From Dicaeum eximium (taxonomy: Eukaryota > Chordata > Aves > Passeriformes > Dicaeidae), in assembly GCA_013396995.1 (NCBI GenBank), contig VWZP01001589.1:2379069-2443068 (forward strand): 64,000 nucleotides of DNA, given 5' to 3'. Below are positions 11,219 to 26,200 of this stretch, piece by piece. Made by a program: the position numbers and the translations under genes. The notes beneath the pieces were generated by a model. It ran no database searches. It was not told where the DNA came from and saw only the letters and a list, made by a program, of their open reading frames with translations. Each line of letters begins with the position of its first letter. The stretch's first letter is position 1.

Positions 11219-14200
11219 CTACAAATGCAAGCAGAAGAGATTACTTCCCTATGTCATGGCACAGTAAGTAGATCTGTCCCTGATTTTAGAGGTTCAGAGA
11301 GTTTTGTATGAAGGCTAAAACCTCAAAATAAAATTGATAGTGCTTCACTGACCTATGGCAACAAAAACTTAGAGATTTCCTACAGAAATCAAAATTGCAA
11401 CCTACAGACATAAATGCTGTGCTACAGAAGGTACCACTGCCATACCAAATCACACATTATTTCTTAAACATTTTTAAGCCCTTAACATCTGTTTTTCTCT
11501 AATTTTAGTTACTTTACCATTCAAATAATGATAGTCCTTTCAATATGAGAAAGCAACCTAAGTTAAAAGTCGGCTGCTAAACTTGTGTGACTGCAGCAAT
11601 GTTTGCAAAGATACTCAGGGACCACCCAAGGCAGTGCACATACAATCACCCTTCCAAGCCAGCTGTATACAGTACTTTTTGAAAGGCTCACAGCTTCAGT
11701 TCCCAAAAAGGTAATATTAATAATCTTGATGTAATTCCTCCTCTTACAAATTTTTGAAAATATTTCTTTACAGGATTACACAATTATAAAATGTTAATGC
11801 TCATTCTTTGGTCTTTGCAAGCTGATAGTTTTGCATATCCCTTGGAAGCATAGAAGTCATGTGTCATTGCTAGTATCAGCTGTTCCTTATTCTCAGGAGT
11901 TCTGAACCACTAAATGAATCAAATTATCTTAATTATGTTGTATCTGTGCTCCAAAAGCATAAACAGACCAACACCACATATTCCATGCCAAAAAAATTCA
12001 TTTGGAATGCTTTATTTCTCTGTACTATATAGTTGTGCTTCTGTTGCTATAACATTGCTTTCACTATTACTTTACTTCAATCAGACAACACAAGGGCAGA
12101 TGGCACAAACATGAGGCAATATGATACACACAGTTTCCCTAAGCTTTTTACTGTAGACTATGCTGAAAACACAAAATTCAAACCAAACCTAATGATGGTG
12201 TAATAAACTTATATGAGCTACAGAACCACTGGAAACAAGGAAGAATTACTATTTTCTGGTCTGACAACTTGCATATAAAAGGCCAATTATGAAAAGTAAA
12301 GTGGGGTGATGTTGGGTGGTGGAATGGTGAGATCTTCCCATGCATTTCTGTCCTGGTTCTGGTCAGGATCAGGTCAATTTTTGAAGTAGCCAAGAGGGAG
12401 CACAGCTAAGACAAGGAGGTTGTTCTATACCACCTCACCTCATTTCCAGGGGCAAAGAAAGGGCTTTCTTCTAGGTGGGGGTATTGTGGCATGGTCAGGT
12501 TACGCTCCAGGGTGAGCATTTGCATGTCAATCACTCCCCCCTCTTGGATGTTCTTGTTAATAATATTGTTGCTGCTACTCTCCATTTTCTTATCTCCTTG
12601 CTATTTCCACTAAACTGCTCTGATCTCAACCTTGATCTTTACCTTTTGTGCCTCCAGTTCTCCTCTCCAGCCCAACACAGGGGAGAGGAAGAGAAAGCAA
12701 GCCAGTGGAGTGTGATTTGGAGTGGTTACAATGAGAACACTAAATTGGAGAACACCATTTCTAAGCCATGACAATCCCCAACTATCTGTACTTCAGCAAA
12801 TAATTTTTTTATTAAAACCCAGAAGTGACAAGAAAGCTTTTGAGTTTTTTGGTTTTCCTTAGAGTATTACAAAATTCAAATAACTTCAAAGTAATGCAAT
12901 GTCCTGCTTCTGTGGCTGATGTTATTTGGCCTTCACATGTTTTAAGAATTTTAGAGACTTATGGTAAAAACCACACTGAATTCAACCCACAGCTATATGC
13001 TGACATGTTCCATCTGTCACCACAAAATGAGAGGTTTAAAAAAAGTTGTATTTTTTTATTTTGTCCTAGAAAAAAATATTCAATATAATTTATGCTGTAA
13101 GCACATAGGACAAAGACTAAAACTGAAAACCTGAAGACTAGAGCCATAGCTCTGTTTCCTCTGACAGATAACTTCCTAAATTCTTATATACTACTCAGGA
13201 TTATTTTCGTAAAAAAAATTCTGCCAAGCAGTTGTTAAATCCTATAGAATCGTAGAATGATTTAGGTTGGAAGGGACCTTTATAAGTCATCTAATTCCAA
13301 CTCCCCACCCTCACCATGCTCAGCATGGAGAAAAAAAATTTTTGCCTTTTTTTTTTTCCCAGTGTCCAATTTAAATCTACCCTCTTTCAGTTTAAAAGCA
13401 TTGTCCCTTGTTTCGTCACCACATGCCTTGGTAAAAAAGTCTCATCCTATCAAACAGTATTCCATTCCATATTTATACAGGACTGGCAGAACCAACAGTT
13501 TTATTCATTTTGAAGTTTGTTTCAAAAGAAGTGACAAATTGAAATCAAGTGTTGAACTAGATGATTTTTCAGTAGTGCTTAAATTAAATTCATCAGAATT
13601 TTCACTACTTCTGAAACATTCATGCTGGTAAAGTACATCTAAAAATATGTGCCTTCCCCACTATTGCAAAAGCTACAGAACTACTCCGAAACTTAGTTGG
13701 ATATAATTCTTTTAGGAATTTTATCCAATACAATGTGTGAGAATTCCTCTAAAAAATAGTTAATCCAGCTGACTGATGCACCTGACTGGAGCTAAGTGCT
13801 GACTGTGTGGATGTGGACTGTAGTTTCCTGTGTCCACTGGCATTTTAACATTCCCCAGTAGTTCCTAACTTTCACTGCATATACAGCACAGAACTGCAGA
13901 GTATTTCCCCTGAGGTTCAAGGCTTATTGCTTGCAAAAAAACCCCAACCAACAAACCAAATCAAACCAAACAAAAAAATACGCAAAAAAAAAACCCAAAC
14001 CCATCTCATACCAAACAAAAAAAAAATCTTCACCAAAAGTACAGCTGCAGTACATTTTTTTGTCCAGCATTTCCAAGCAGGGCTGGTCAGTCTCAGCCTT
14101 TTTGCTGAGTGGAAAGCACTGGAGTAATTACACACACATCATGGGTCTATCATGCAATCCAGATTCTATGAGAGAAAGGAGAGAACTCTTTTCCTCAAAA

Positions 14201-17200
14201 TTCCTTTTTTTTTTTAATATTGGAATACAGGTTTTGTCCAGTTGCAGACAGCTTCTACAAATCAAAAAATTGTGTAAAAATTACCATATTTAGGATACAC
14301 AAACATAATTCTGTTTTGAGGTAAGCATTTCCAGACACAAAAAATATTTCTGACCTTTACACTGCCTTTAAACACATCTGTTTCCCAGCATATGCCAAGT
14401 GTCCCAATAATAGGCAAGTGCTTCCTATTATCCTTTAAGTTTACGACTCTGAGCATCAGATATCCATTTTCAATGTCACCTGAAAATATAAACAATATAC
14501 AACATTACAGCAGTATAAATCAAATTCAGCCCAAGTACACTGTAAATGTTCTCTTATCTTCTTTCCATGTCTTTTTCTTCCCACTCACCAATAAGAAATC
14601 CTGGCATACACCAACAGCTAAATATCAAGCACTTTACAGAGGAATTAAGTTGCAGTTCAGAGCTTTGATTCTGTGACCCACAGTAGAAACAGCAGCTAAA
14701 AAATTATTTTGTATTTTTTAGTATAAAATTAGGAATGCCACCTAAAGAACTTACACAAGGATGCAAGGAGTAAATTTGACATTCAACATTTCAGTTTCAT
14801 GCCACCAGTGCCTCCATCACTTCCCATTCCCCAGAAGTCAAGCTCAACATGAACACACGAAATAAAACTATGAGATACCTCCCCCAACCTTTTTTTTTCC
14901 CCCAAAGTTATTTAAATCTCTCAGCTCTGACTGGAAACTCAAATAACCCAATACAAAGATTATACAGATAACTATTCCTCCTATGAAAGGCTATTCCATC
15001 ATTTAAATTGACATGCAGTATGATCTGATTTGAATCAAGTTTTTAAATTATGCATTTTTTTCATTTTTTAAATCACTTTCCAAGGCCCCTGGGGTTTTTT
15101 TTTGCCAAATTACTATGATTTGTGATTTTTTTATTATGACATATAACCATATTTCTTTGGAATCTCTTCCTCTCCTCTCAGAAGAGATTCACTTTTTTTT
15201 AAATTGTTTTTTTTTCCTTCACTATCAGAGAAGCAAAGTTTACCAGGGAGTCCAACAGTCTAATTATAGCTTGGGATACATGATAGTGAACATGATCTGA
15301 CTACAAAAAAAAGTGAAAATAAACGCATCGCATCATGACACAAGCAGATTTCTTGGTAGGACATCCCTTAAACAAGTTTCCTTGAACATGAGATACTCTC
15401 TCAAAAGAGCAAAACAAAAGCACTAGAGACCTCAGTACAAAAAAGAAAGTATCTAACACTTGCAGGAGACAGATATCAAGGGAGAGAAGGATTCCCAGGA
15501 ACATAATGCTTGTCAGGATCCTGTAGCAGGTCCTGGATGGTAAGGTAACAAGTGAAGGGGCTTGCAGAGATTTAAGATGCAAGTGACAGAAGTGAAAAAA
15601 GAAGTGTTTTGCCTGTGATTCTCCTTCAATCAAGCCCAAGTAGCACCATGAGGCTACAGACAGAAGAAGCAGCATCAGAAAGGCTGGCTGTGAGTTAAAT
15701 GGCTGCATCCAGCATGCAATGGCAGCAAAACCTCTGCTTGGTAGCTGCTTGAAGCAGATAGTTGGAAGCAGTGATAGAGAAAGAAAGCCCACAAAGAGGC
15801 CAAAAACTTTTCTGAATTGGTACTGTAGAGCCAAGCAATCCCAAGATGCAGCTGGCCACAAACCAATGCTGGAAAGGCATCACTCATCAGTGGGGAGTCC
15901 AAAGAATACTTACTCTGGGAAGGAAGCAGCCCAGCACATGACAGAGAATAGCAGCTGCAGGTTTTTCAGTACAGACACTGTCTGGAATAGGAGTGTGAAT
16001 ACAGTGAAACCAACATGACTATGCCCAGGAAATATTTTGCAGGAAATACTTTGTATGGTTGAAGGAAAATGCAGACCGTGCATACCCACTGTCCTTGCAG
16101 TGAAGTGCAAAAGAAATCAGTGAGGAAAATGTAAGCAGAATTCATTTCCAGGATCCAGCTCAAAGTAGAAAAAGGCCATAAGTTGACACCTGTCCAAATA
16201 GCTCAGTTCCAAAACCTCAGTAAACCAAATTCAATGAAAAAAATTCATTCAAGGTAAAAATATCTTATTTAAATAGTTTATTGACTAACCACGGAAAGTC
16301 CATATTTAAAGCTGAGCTTCTATATAAGAGACTTGAAAACATCAGTCAACAAGCATTTTTTCCAAAAGGACTATTTGGTTATCCACAATACCAAACTGAA
16401 TGGAAGTGGCTATTTCTCTTCCTCATTCAAATCAAATGAAGTTTGACTGGAATAAAAATGGACTGAAAAATGCATTCTGCTCACAATAAATTAATGAAGC
16501 CCAGGACATCACTACTATTGCATGGCATTAATACACCATTGCTAGATAGAACATCTGGCTAAGGTGTGTTGCAGTTACTTCTTAACTTTAGCCAGAATGG
16601 AAATAGACAACAGATTAGGAATTATTTATTAATTATTATTAATTATTAATTATTCATGGGTTGGTTAATCCAAGTTTTATATATATTTTTTTAAATATAA
16701 AAGCTCCATTGCAGTCCTCACGTTCAGGAGGGAGGAAAAGTCTGCCTAGAAACAAGGAAGACACTGAAGACTAAGTACTGAAATCTCCCCTTCCTTACCC
16801 CAGTCAGATGAGAAAACAAAATTAAAGGGCAGGAAAAGCTATATTAAACATACGAAAAGAAACAGAGGAAGCAAATTGGACAGGGCTTCCTTCAGCCTGA
16901 TCCAGACTCTTTTTCATTGTCCCCTCATAATATCTCTAGACCTTGGTTTATGCAAGACACGTATTGCAGCAAAGCAGCAGAGTAAGTTATAGAGAACAAA
17001 TATTTCCAAATAAAGTTAATACCATCAAAGAGAACATGTATCACATACACAAACCTCAGGAGAAAGAAAAAAATACATCAATAGCTCCAAAGCACTTATT
17101 TTAGCTAAAAGCCAAGGAAGTTTGTTTTTCTAACCAAGCCTTTGTTGCAAGTTGTCATTTGATTGGTATTTTCAGAGGAAAAGCTGTGCTTAACACTAAT

Positions 17201-20200
17201 TCTGGTGCCAACAACCAGCCTTACCACACTGGAATGGTTATTTAAACTTGCAAATCAATCTTCAAGGTCAAGCAAAACATTTCAAATGCCTGATATGGAA
17301 TTTGACAAAGAAATCTTAAAAGCTCTCTAAATACACAAAAATCAACCCTTACATTTTGCAAGCACAACACATCAGTTTACATCAACAAGAAATGACATTG
17401 AAAAGCAAAAGCTTAAACTACCATGTGACTACAAAGCTGTGCTTAAAAAGTTGAAAACCTAGATAAATACATTTCAAAAGTATTTATTAAAAAGCTGGAT
17501 TCATGGCTTCTGCAAGTTGTATGAAAAGCCTGTCATAACTTCCTGAAAACAAGGAAAGTTTTCTAAATATTTTCAATTCCGTTACAAAGTATTTAACATA
17601 TTCATTCTACAGTATCTGTCAATGAGACCATATTACCAATTCTGTTTACATAAAAGGGAGCATATAATAAAATGCTAAACCCCAACCAAAACAGTAGCAA
17701 AATAGCTAGTTACTGCAATGCAAGTGTAATAACAGAAAAAAATCTGTAGGCATATACACTCCATCTGCTTGATTCAATGAAGTGTGACATAACATTTTAA
17801 ATTTAAGAATTCTGCAAAAATAATTGAAAATAGAGTAGGAGAATGAAGCACAATATTAATAGACTAACAAAAAGCAAACAAAAATTAATCTTGAACAAAT
17901 AAATCAGTTATTCTGTAACATACAAATGGGCATTCTCTGGTAACCTAGGAATGCCTAAAGCTTCCTAGTGAAAACCAATAAATAAGTAAAACAACAGTAC
18001 TAGCTGACAACTGGTATGTGCCTCAAGTAGTGGAAACTGCCATGGGCATGTCACATCTATAATTTAAAATAAAACTGGACTGAGAAGACAATTTTCAGAA
18101 ATAGCAAGACTTCTTAGTATGTTGCAGACTTCCATGCTTCAGAGTCCTCCCAGAGGATTGGACAAAACCTATTATTAGAATGGAGCCTAAAAACAAAACA
18201 CAAACCATCAAACACAACCAGTTTGGATAAACCTGGCCACATCCAGCAACACTGTGTTCACCAGAATGAGAAAAATGAACAACAAATGACAATGAAAAAT
18301 GTGACAGCAGACAGTCATATGCTGCCTCACTACACCATTTTTGGAGGAAGTCAAGCATTTTCCAAAAGTAATTATTGTGCAAGCACATGGAAGGGACTGG
18401 ATGACAAATGAGCTTATTGTCTGCAGAACCATGGCTTCAGCTGTCTGATGTCCTGTGAGACCAGAATCTGGTGGCTGTCACACTGCTGAAGGTCACAAAA
18501 CCAAAGCAATTCAGAAAACACTTCTGAGCATAAAAGAGATTCTGTAACTTGCAAAGTGAGATGGCATCACAACTGTAGCTTATGGACATTTGCTTCAATT
18601 TGCATACATATCAGCTTAATCTTTTGTGGAAGTAGCTTCTAAGCAGCGAGAAAGTGATACCAAAAAAGGAAGAGTGCCACATTATACTTTTTCTTGTGCA
18701 ACTGTATTGCTAGGAGCATAACGTTTTCATTTTAGAAAACAAAATGTGATATTCAGCTAAACAAAACCAACACAATCCCAAAAACCCAACCCTCTGGTCA
18801 ATTTTGAGAAGATTTTTTTTTTTGAGAACATAAAGAGGACTCTTGTATGGCACAACACTTCAGGTAAGATTTCTTGCTACATGCATAGACTTTCCCAGAA
18901 GTTTTACCCTTGAAAGTATTCCTTTAATTCAAGCTTGGCCCTTTTCTAGAGTCTGAAAACATCTATATTTCAAGTTCAAGAACTACAACACTCCAAACTG
19001 CACAAGGCTGCGGTCTAAATGACAGTTCTTGGAATCACCACATACAAATAAGAAAAACCAAACCAAATCACGGGGAAATTCTAGAGCCCTGTAAAAGGGC
19101 TCCCGCCTGACAACAGCGCCCTCTACTGGCACAAAAATACAATTTGTTCTGAAATCCACACCGCTCAGGAGTGCCTGTATCAAAAAACAAAATACTGCTG
19201 AGCAATAATTAATTTGCAGTACTTAATTCTAAATTAAATTAATGACAATGTTTAATTTTAATATTTTAATCAGTCTCTGCTTACAGAAAGACAGCTGTGT
19301 AGCTGTAGGAAGTTATGCTGAAGTTATGTCAAAAGAGAGATCACCCAAGTATTTTTGAAAACCCCAGTACAATTATGAATTTGGGCTGTATGACAACAAC
19401 CGGGATGGTCAATCACGTCTCATGGAAAGAAGTGCTGAGAACAGAATGAAGCAGCAGTTAAAAACAATAACTGAAGTTGTTTACCACACAATGAAAGGAT
19501 GTCAAAACAGGCAACCCTTATGGTCACCAAAATAAAAATTATAAAACCTAAAGTTCACAGTAACTTCTACAAATTTATCTATATATTTAATCTGTCTGTG
19601 CACCCAAAGTATGCTCAAGGAGAATTCTATAGAAAAAAGCTTCCAAAATGTGTGAGGACAAACTGTCTCTCCTTTGTAAAAGACAAGTGAAAGAAACATC
19701 AACCTGCACCAAGAACTGTGCCACTGCATTATTAATGCAGCACGAAACTAAAAGAAGAGACCCTGAAAATCCGCAGAATTTGTGTCTCAGGCCTGACGTT
19801 GTGTCAATGTAACAGCAGGCAGACTTCTTACAGAGCAGGCTTAGGACGCCACACACAGCACCATGCAGATATAAAGAAACCACACCACAAACAGAAAGAT
19901 AGGTTACTCTTAAAATCCATTTCAGTTTCACCCATTAAAACAGAGAAAATACATACAAGAAGGAAAGACGTAACAGCAGGGATCATTTTTAAAACAGACA
20001 TTATTCTGTAACTTTACGTTTTCTGCAGAAGAGGCACTTGAATGATCCACATAGATACATGCAGTTTCTGCCATGCAGATCAAGATGCAGGCTGTAGTCA
20101 TGCAGTCCATATTCTGAGTCAATATCATCCAGTAAAGGTTTATTAGGTGGAGGAGCATATTGACTTGAAAAAAAAACAAATAGAATTTAGCAAGGGAGGG

Positions 20201-23200
20201 ATGACTTATTAGAGATATAACACAGAGCCCTACACTGAGACTGTCATCTTAAGATGGTTTCGAAATCAAACATCTCTAGTTCATCGTGCTTTCTTTACAA
20301 TAATACAGTGTCTAATACTGCTGATCAACTGTTCAGCCTGCCAAAGGCAGAAAATAAGGCAGTCAACTTTAAAAGGTACACCCATTAAACTTCAAAACTT
20401 GGACATGTCTACGAAAAACAGAAAAACATCAGCTTACCTACAAATCTAAAAGCCCACTAGCTTTAGAGACTTCTCTGAAATAGCAAATACTGAAATAATT
20501 TTGTCTGTGCCTAACTAAATAACTGCTGCACATAAGTGACCTAAAGAGACCACATGCCAGAGGCAACTGAGCAACTTCTACATAGGATCCAATTTGGTGT
20601 TAAGGGAGATGGTGTTAAATCTTAGGTTCTGTGTGAGAAGAGACACAGTAAGTTATAGTGGGCATTTAAGACTACTGGTAGATACAACAGTATCTGACCT
20701 GAAAGCTGAGTGGGAAATAAATTCCCCAAATACTATTCTAAAGCTAAAAAAAAAATCATTTTGGAACAGTTTACAATGTATAAACAGGTATTATATTATA
20801 CACTGCAATATACACATATACCATCACTTAATAGGAAACTCAGCTACTTTCTCAAGAGGACTAAAAGATTAATGCAATCATCAGTTTACCAGAGTTTTTC
20901 TCCCCTCTTACACACATGAAGATTGCTTCCCTACTTCCTGAACTGTCTCTCTTTTCTTTGTTTCAGAAAGAGGCAATAAAAAGACAGCTTGCGAAAAGGG
21001 AGAAAGTACGTGCAGTGTATTACTAACTTTCTCAATACAGCAAGTACTAGTACACTTGTATAACTGAATTATCTCCTTAATAGCATAACAATGGCAATAT
21101 TTTAGTATGAAAATGCTTCTACAGTTTTGTATTTAGTTCTGTAATAGTTGTTTATATTAAACAAAAATAGCTAATTACTGCCTAAATATAAACCTCTTAC
21201 CAGCAGCCAATTTTAACTGTAAAACTCAAAGCTTTATTCAAAAGGTTATCTTTATTACCCACAAAGGAAAACCAAACTTACACAGTAGCAGAACCCAAAA
21301 TGCTTCTCTCAAGAAGTTGATTATAATGAAGATTCGCCATAACAAAAGCAATTTCATTTTTCCCCTGAAAAGTTAATTAAAGTAGATGTATTTTCATCTG
21401 GAAATTCTTTTTTTCACAAGGTCTTTCTGAGCATTAAAATTCATAGATAAATGCTCCTGCTTATTACTCTGCCAATTACTATAATAATGTTAGTAATGGC
21501 TTGCTTTAACACTTGGACTCCTAAAACCTTTACTGCCTTTTCATGAGAGTACAGAATATATATAAAAGATTGCAGCATTTCTGTATTATGGGGAAAGAGA
21601 GGGAAACTAGCTATGCCAAGGCAAAAATTAGGAGAGCAATGCAAGAATTGTACTTCCCTAGCTTCTACTTACCACTTTAAAAAAGATACCTAAACAGAAT
21701 CAAATGGCACTTACTCCCAACTACTGAAGTATCATGTTTATTTTCATGTGTAAGGACCTATTTCCAAAGAGGACTAACATCAGTGAGGAATACAGAATTA
21801 TTCAACAGAAATTGTGAATTTCAAAGTAAAAATAATGTCTTCACCAGATTATTCACTCCTGGGAAAACATTAAAAACATAACCTTCTATAGATGCCTATA
21901 TAGTCAAAGAACACATCAATGTGAAAACTTAATAGAGACAGAGGTATGTGTTTACTTCAAGAACACAGAATGGTAGGATATAGTTCTTTTTATTTAAATG
22001 CATTTTTTAAATCCTACATTTACTAACACTTAAGTCAACAGGAAAATTATTCACTGCCAGAAGTCTATTACTCTCCTGAAATGTGGGCAACTACTGTTTT
22101 CATCTCTCTGGGTTACCAGAAAAATGCCATCCTCTATTCAAACTTCTGGCTTTTTAACTACTCCTGTATTTTCATAGTGGAAAATTATTGCTATAAAGGA
22201 TTTAACTAGGGAGACCTATCAATCACATAATTTCTCAGTCTTTCTCTATCCAAATACCAGGAGGCCCATGTAACCTGCCCTTGGTTTCTGTTACGCAGCT
22301 ATGTGCAAAAAAACAAGATGTGTGGCATTTGCAATTATTACACCCACTGACACTTAACTACCTCATATTGCTCTGCCTACACACAGAGTAAGAACTGCTG
22401 CTCAGAAAAGCAAGCAGGGAAAATATACTAGAGTGAGGCACTCGATTCTCAACAACTATGTGGCATTTGGTTGTGACTGAACCATTTCCAGGTGCTGAAA
22501 GAGTTGTCTTTCCAAGCATGGATGGGGCCAATGCCTAAGCAAGACCAACAGAGCCAAGAATACAGGGACACCAGTCTACAAAACTTCTGAAGATATGAGA
22601 GAAATGATTGTTCATTTACCAAAGCTTTTCACAGACTGAAACAACCTGTAACAGGTTTATGCTGGTCAGGCAGTCTCGAGTTTTCTAGGAAATGGACTAT
22701 CACTCTTACCTTTAAGTGAGAGTGAAAGAAATAGTCCTTCTGGGGTTTTAAACATTGCCTCTGGTGATTGGGCACATTTGAGGCAGCATGTTTGCAGCTG
22801 GAAATTAGACACAACTTTGCAGAACTGCTCACAGCCTCCCTGAGGAAAGCTCCTAGCCAGTGCCAAATAATCTAAGTCGACATCAGTAGCATGGCTGAGG
22901 GGAGGAAAAAAGGGCTGCCACCTCTGAATTCAGATCAAAAGCAGAACACCTGAGAGAGGCTTCCATAGCACCCAGCCCTGCATAGCTATAGGCAGACACA
23001 GAGGTCCCAGGGCATTCCATACAAAGATGCAGATTCCTTTTACACAGAAGTCTACTTCAGATGTTCTGCGCTGCTGTCTAAAGACATCCATCTCTATACC
23101 CACCCTACAGATGCCAACTGCTCAACTTAGACTCTTAATATCAATTATTTAATACCCCCAAAAGGGCATGATTTACAGCATTCCTACTGCTGGAGCAGGA

Positions 23201-26200
23201 TACAGCTACCTGGTGATGTAGATTAAAGCTAAGTTGCTATGTAGGAATTCATCACTTTGAGTGACATGGACAGGTAATGGCATGAATCAGAGGAAGAAGC
23301 ACTTCTCAAACCATTCTATTGAAAATTACTCTGGGATATCAAACTTGGGCATGTGAAGACTGCAAAATAAGTAAAATTGAATACAGTATCTAATACAGAA
23401 TGATACATAACTGATCTTTTAATTAGAAGTGGACTTTTGTTATGTATATATACTCCTGTGACAGCTCTTTAGGATACAGTAAATCATCCACTTACTGTCC
23501 CTACATGTGTTTTGTGGTTACTAGTTTAGACAAGATCTTTTAAAATCCAAAGGGGGAAAAAAAAAAAGCAAGATTAAAAAAAAAGCCCTCCCCAAACCCA
23601 ATCTACAAGCCAAAAAAAATCTTTTCCTTCAAATCATAATAAAATACTGAAACAAAATGTTATCTTACCTTCCAAATTCCTACTAACAGTCCTGGACTCA
23701 GACTGAAGAGCTGGACAAGCTCATCAGCACCAACTGCTACACTATTTTCAGTCAGGTTAGCAAGATGGTACTCAGCAATCAAGGAAAATCGACGAGGTCT
23801 TTGAAAAGAAGATACAGCATGTAGCAAAAAGGCTAAGTCTCCTTATTCATGTAAAAATTCAGCCTAATTTCATATTTAACTGTGAAGTCTGACCAGCAGC
23901 ATATAGTGAAAATGGTTTTGAAAGCATTTGGCATGCAGAGTCAAACTATACATTAGAACAACTGCAGTTGGATCTCAACCCCTAACAAGATAAGAAACAA
24001 AAAACACTATATGATCTTCTAAAACACTCTTAAAAAAGAACTTATGTGCTTGCCCAATTTTTCAAAACACAGAATTACTTTACAATTTGTTTTTGATACT
24101 CTATTGATACTAAATGGAATCACTCTACATTTATCACTGTAAAGCAAAATTCAAAGGAAAGGATCAAACTGTACATATAATGAATTAAAAATTTATGTTA
24201 CAGGAAGCTTTCCTTTTTTAGAATTTTCTTCCTACATTTTACCTATAATGAAAGCCATTTAGCTCCAAAACACTTTTAAATCTAAGTTCATGGACACTCT
24301 TATTAACTAATGATGCAAAAAAAAGAGCAGAAAGAGTTTGCATTACCTATTCAGAATGAAGAAAGAAATCTTCCTAAAATCCTTTTCAGACTTAGGCTCT
24401 TATTCACACCAGTTCCTAGATTTCCACACAGTATCACTGTACTATCACCTACAACTACATACTGAACACTGCCTGGAACGGGGCATCCACAACCTCCCCA
24501 GACAACCTAGTCCAGTGTCCCACCACCCTCACCAAAAAAAAAAAAANAACCAACGTTTCCATCTTTAAGTCAATCAGGCCTGTCCCTGCACTACTGCCTT
24601 ATAGTCTTAACAATGACATACTGAAATTGGTGAAAGCACCGGCTTCATCTACAGTCACAATTTCTAAAACTTCTAACTCTGAAATAAGTACATCAACTGC
24701 CTGCAAGCTTTCTTTATTTTCTACATATGAATCATCATCTTGGTAAAACAACTACATTTCCTACATAATTCGACTGCAAGACTTGTTCAGCTAACTTTAT
24801 ACTAAAGGCTTCTCTTGATTTATTTCTTTTTTAGGTAAATACTTTGCTTCTGGTTGAGGAACCAGGCGTTTTGTAGGTGAACAACTCTCTTTTCAGAGCT
24901 CTATGGCTAGGGGCTTCGTGTAAGAAGCATGCAGCTGACACTGCACCTACTACACACATATGCCCAGATGTGTGCGAAACTCCTTAACAGCAACCAAATA
25001 CCTCAAAGAGACACTTTTCATTTGAATATATTTTTAGACTATAATGACAAAAACCACTGTACACATTTAAGTTAAAAAACAAGTGACACGCTGTGGACTG
25101 TGTGACTTTATATGCATGTACTGAAGATTGCATGCATAGTTGAACACCAAATTCTCTAAATTCACATACACACCTACCAGATGGAAAATAAATTTTAACA
25201 ATATCGATTACCTGATTGTAGCCACATAAATACTGATTAACTTTTCCAAGATAAATTTCTCACAATAAATTCTCCTAGATTTACATTTTTCTGTCACACT
25301 CATTTGTGTCTATACCTTAGCTCCACCTTTCCAAGTCAGGATTTATCAGCCTGCATATCACATGCCAATAGCTACATTAACCTATGAATTAATGTCATAG
25401 CTTTCTGGATTATACTATTTCTTGCCAAAAAGCTCTACCAAAGAAGAGAAGAACATAGAAAGAAATACTGCAGGGAGGCTTTCTGATGAAGAGTTAACTT
25501 ATTGAGTCAAACAAATGTCAGATAGGTCGTACAAACACATTATCAACCAGTTGCACCCAAAAAATCTTCAAAAATCCCATGTTAAAACTCACCCATTCTT
25601 GTTGGGAGGTCTGCTTTGGTCAGGAAGTAATGGTGTAACTCCAAACAGTTTTAGGGTTGACAGGATGTCTAAGCATGGCCAGTCTGCACCACACCAAAGT
25701 ATGGTAACAGATGTGTCCTTAAATGATAGGTTTGGCTTCTCTACTACATGTTCCTTTCCATTTTTTTCCTTTAGAACAATTATCCAACTCAACCCAGAGA
25801 CTCTGTTATTTAGGAATTGAGAGGGGAGAGGGGTGTTTAAAAACAAATTCCCAAAGTGATAGAACTTAAACTATGCTTTCAACAGTTTTTAAATTTCTAC
25901 TAACTACTACTTATGTTCCTCCGTTTCAGTTATTTATAGATTATCATTGTATCTTCCCATTATGATATATATTTTATAGCTCAAATTCTATACCCCCCAT
26001 GCCATTATAATTTGGATATTGTCCTCAAGTAAATCTTTGTGACAAGGCATTGCTTACTTCATAGCTTCTTTGTTTTTACATGGAAGACCTGTATAAGGAT
26101 CTAGAAATTTAACAAGCCGCATTACTCTAGTTTTGAAGGCAGAGGTTTGTTTGAAGATGTATTCTTTCTTCCAGTACCCAGGCTTTTTATCATGTAGAGC

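Larger units (their letters stand above)
11219..14354 (-). other. FBXO15: FBXO15 intron 8
   Basis: This intron is 3.1 kb. It contains a CR1 remnant (13245-13450) and an A/C-rich tract (13937-14035). Nothing else was recognised. Confidence 0.85.

Noticed and set aside
15301..15861. 186-codon minus-strand open frame in FBXO15 intron 7
   Set aside because: It begins at a TTG rather than an ATG, is dominated by Leu, Phe and Cys because the other strand is purine-rich, and resembles no known protein. It has no flanking splice pattern.
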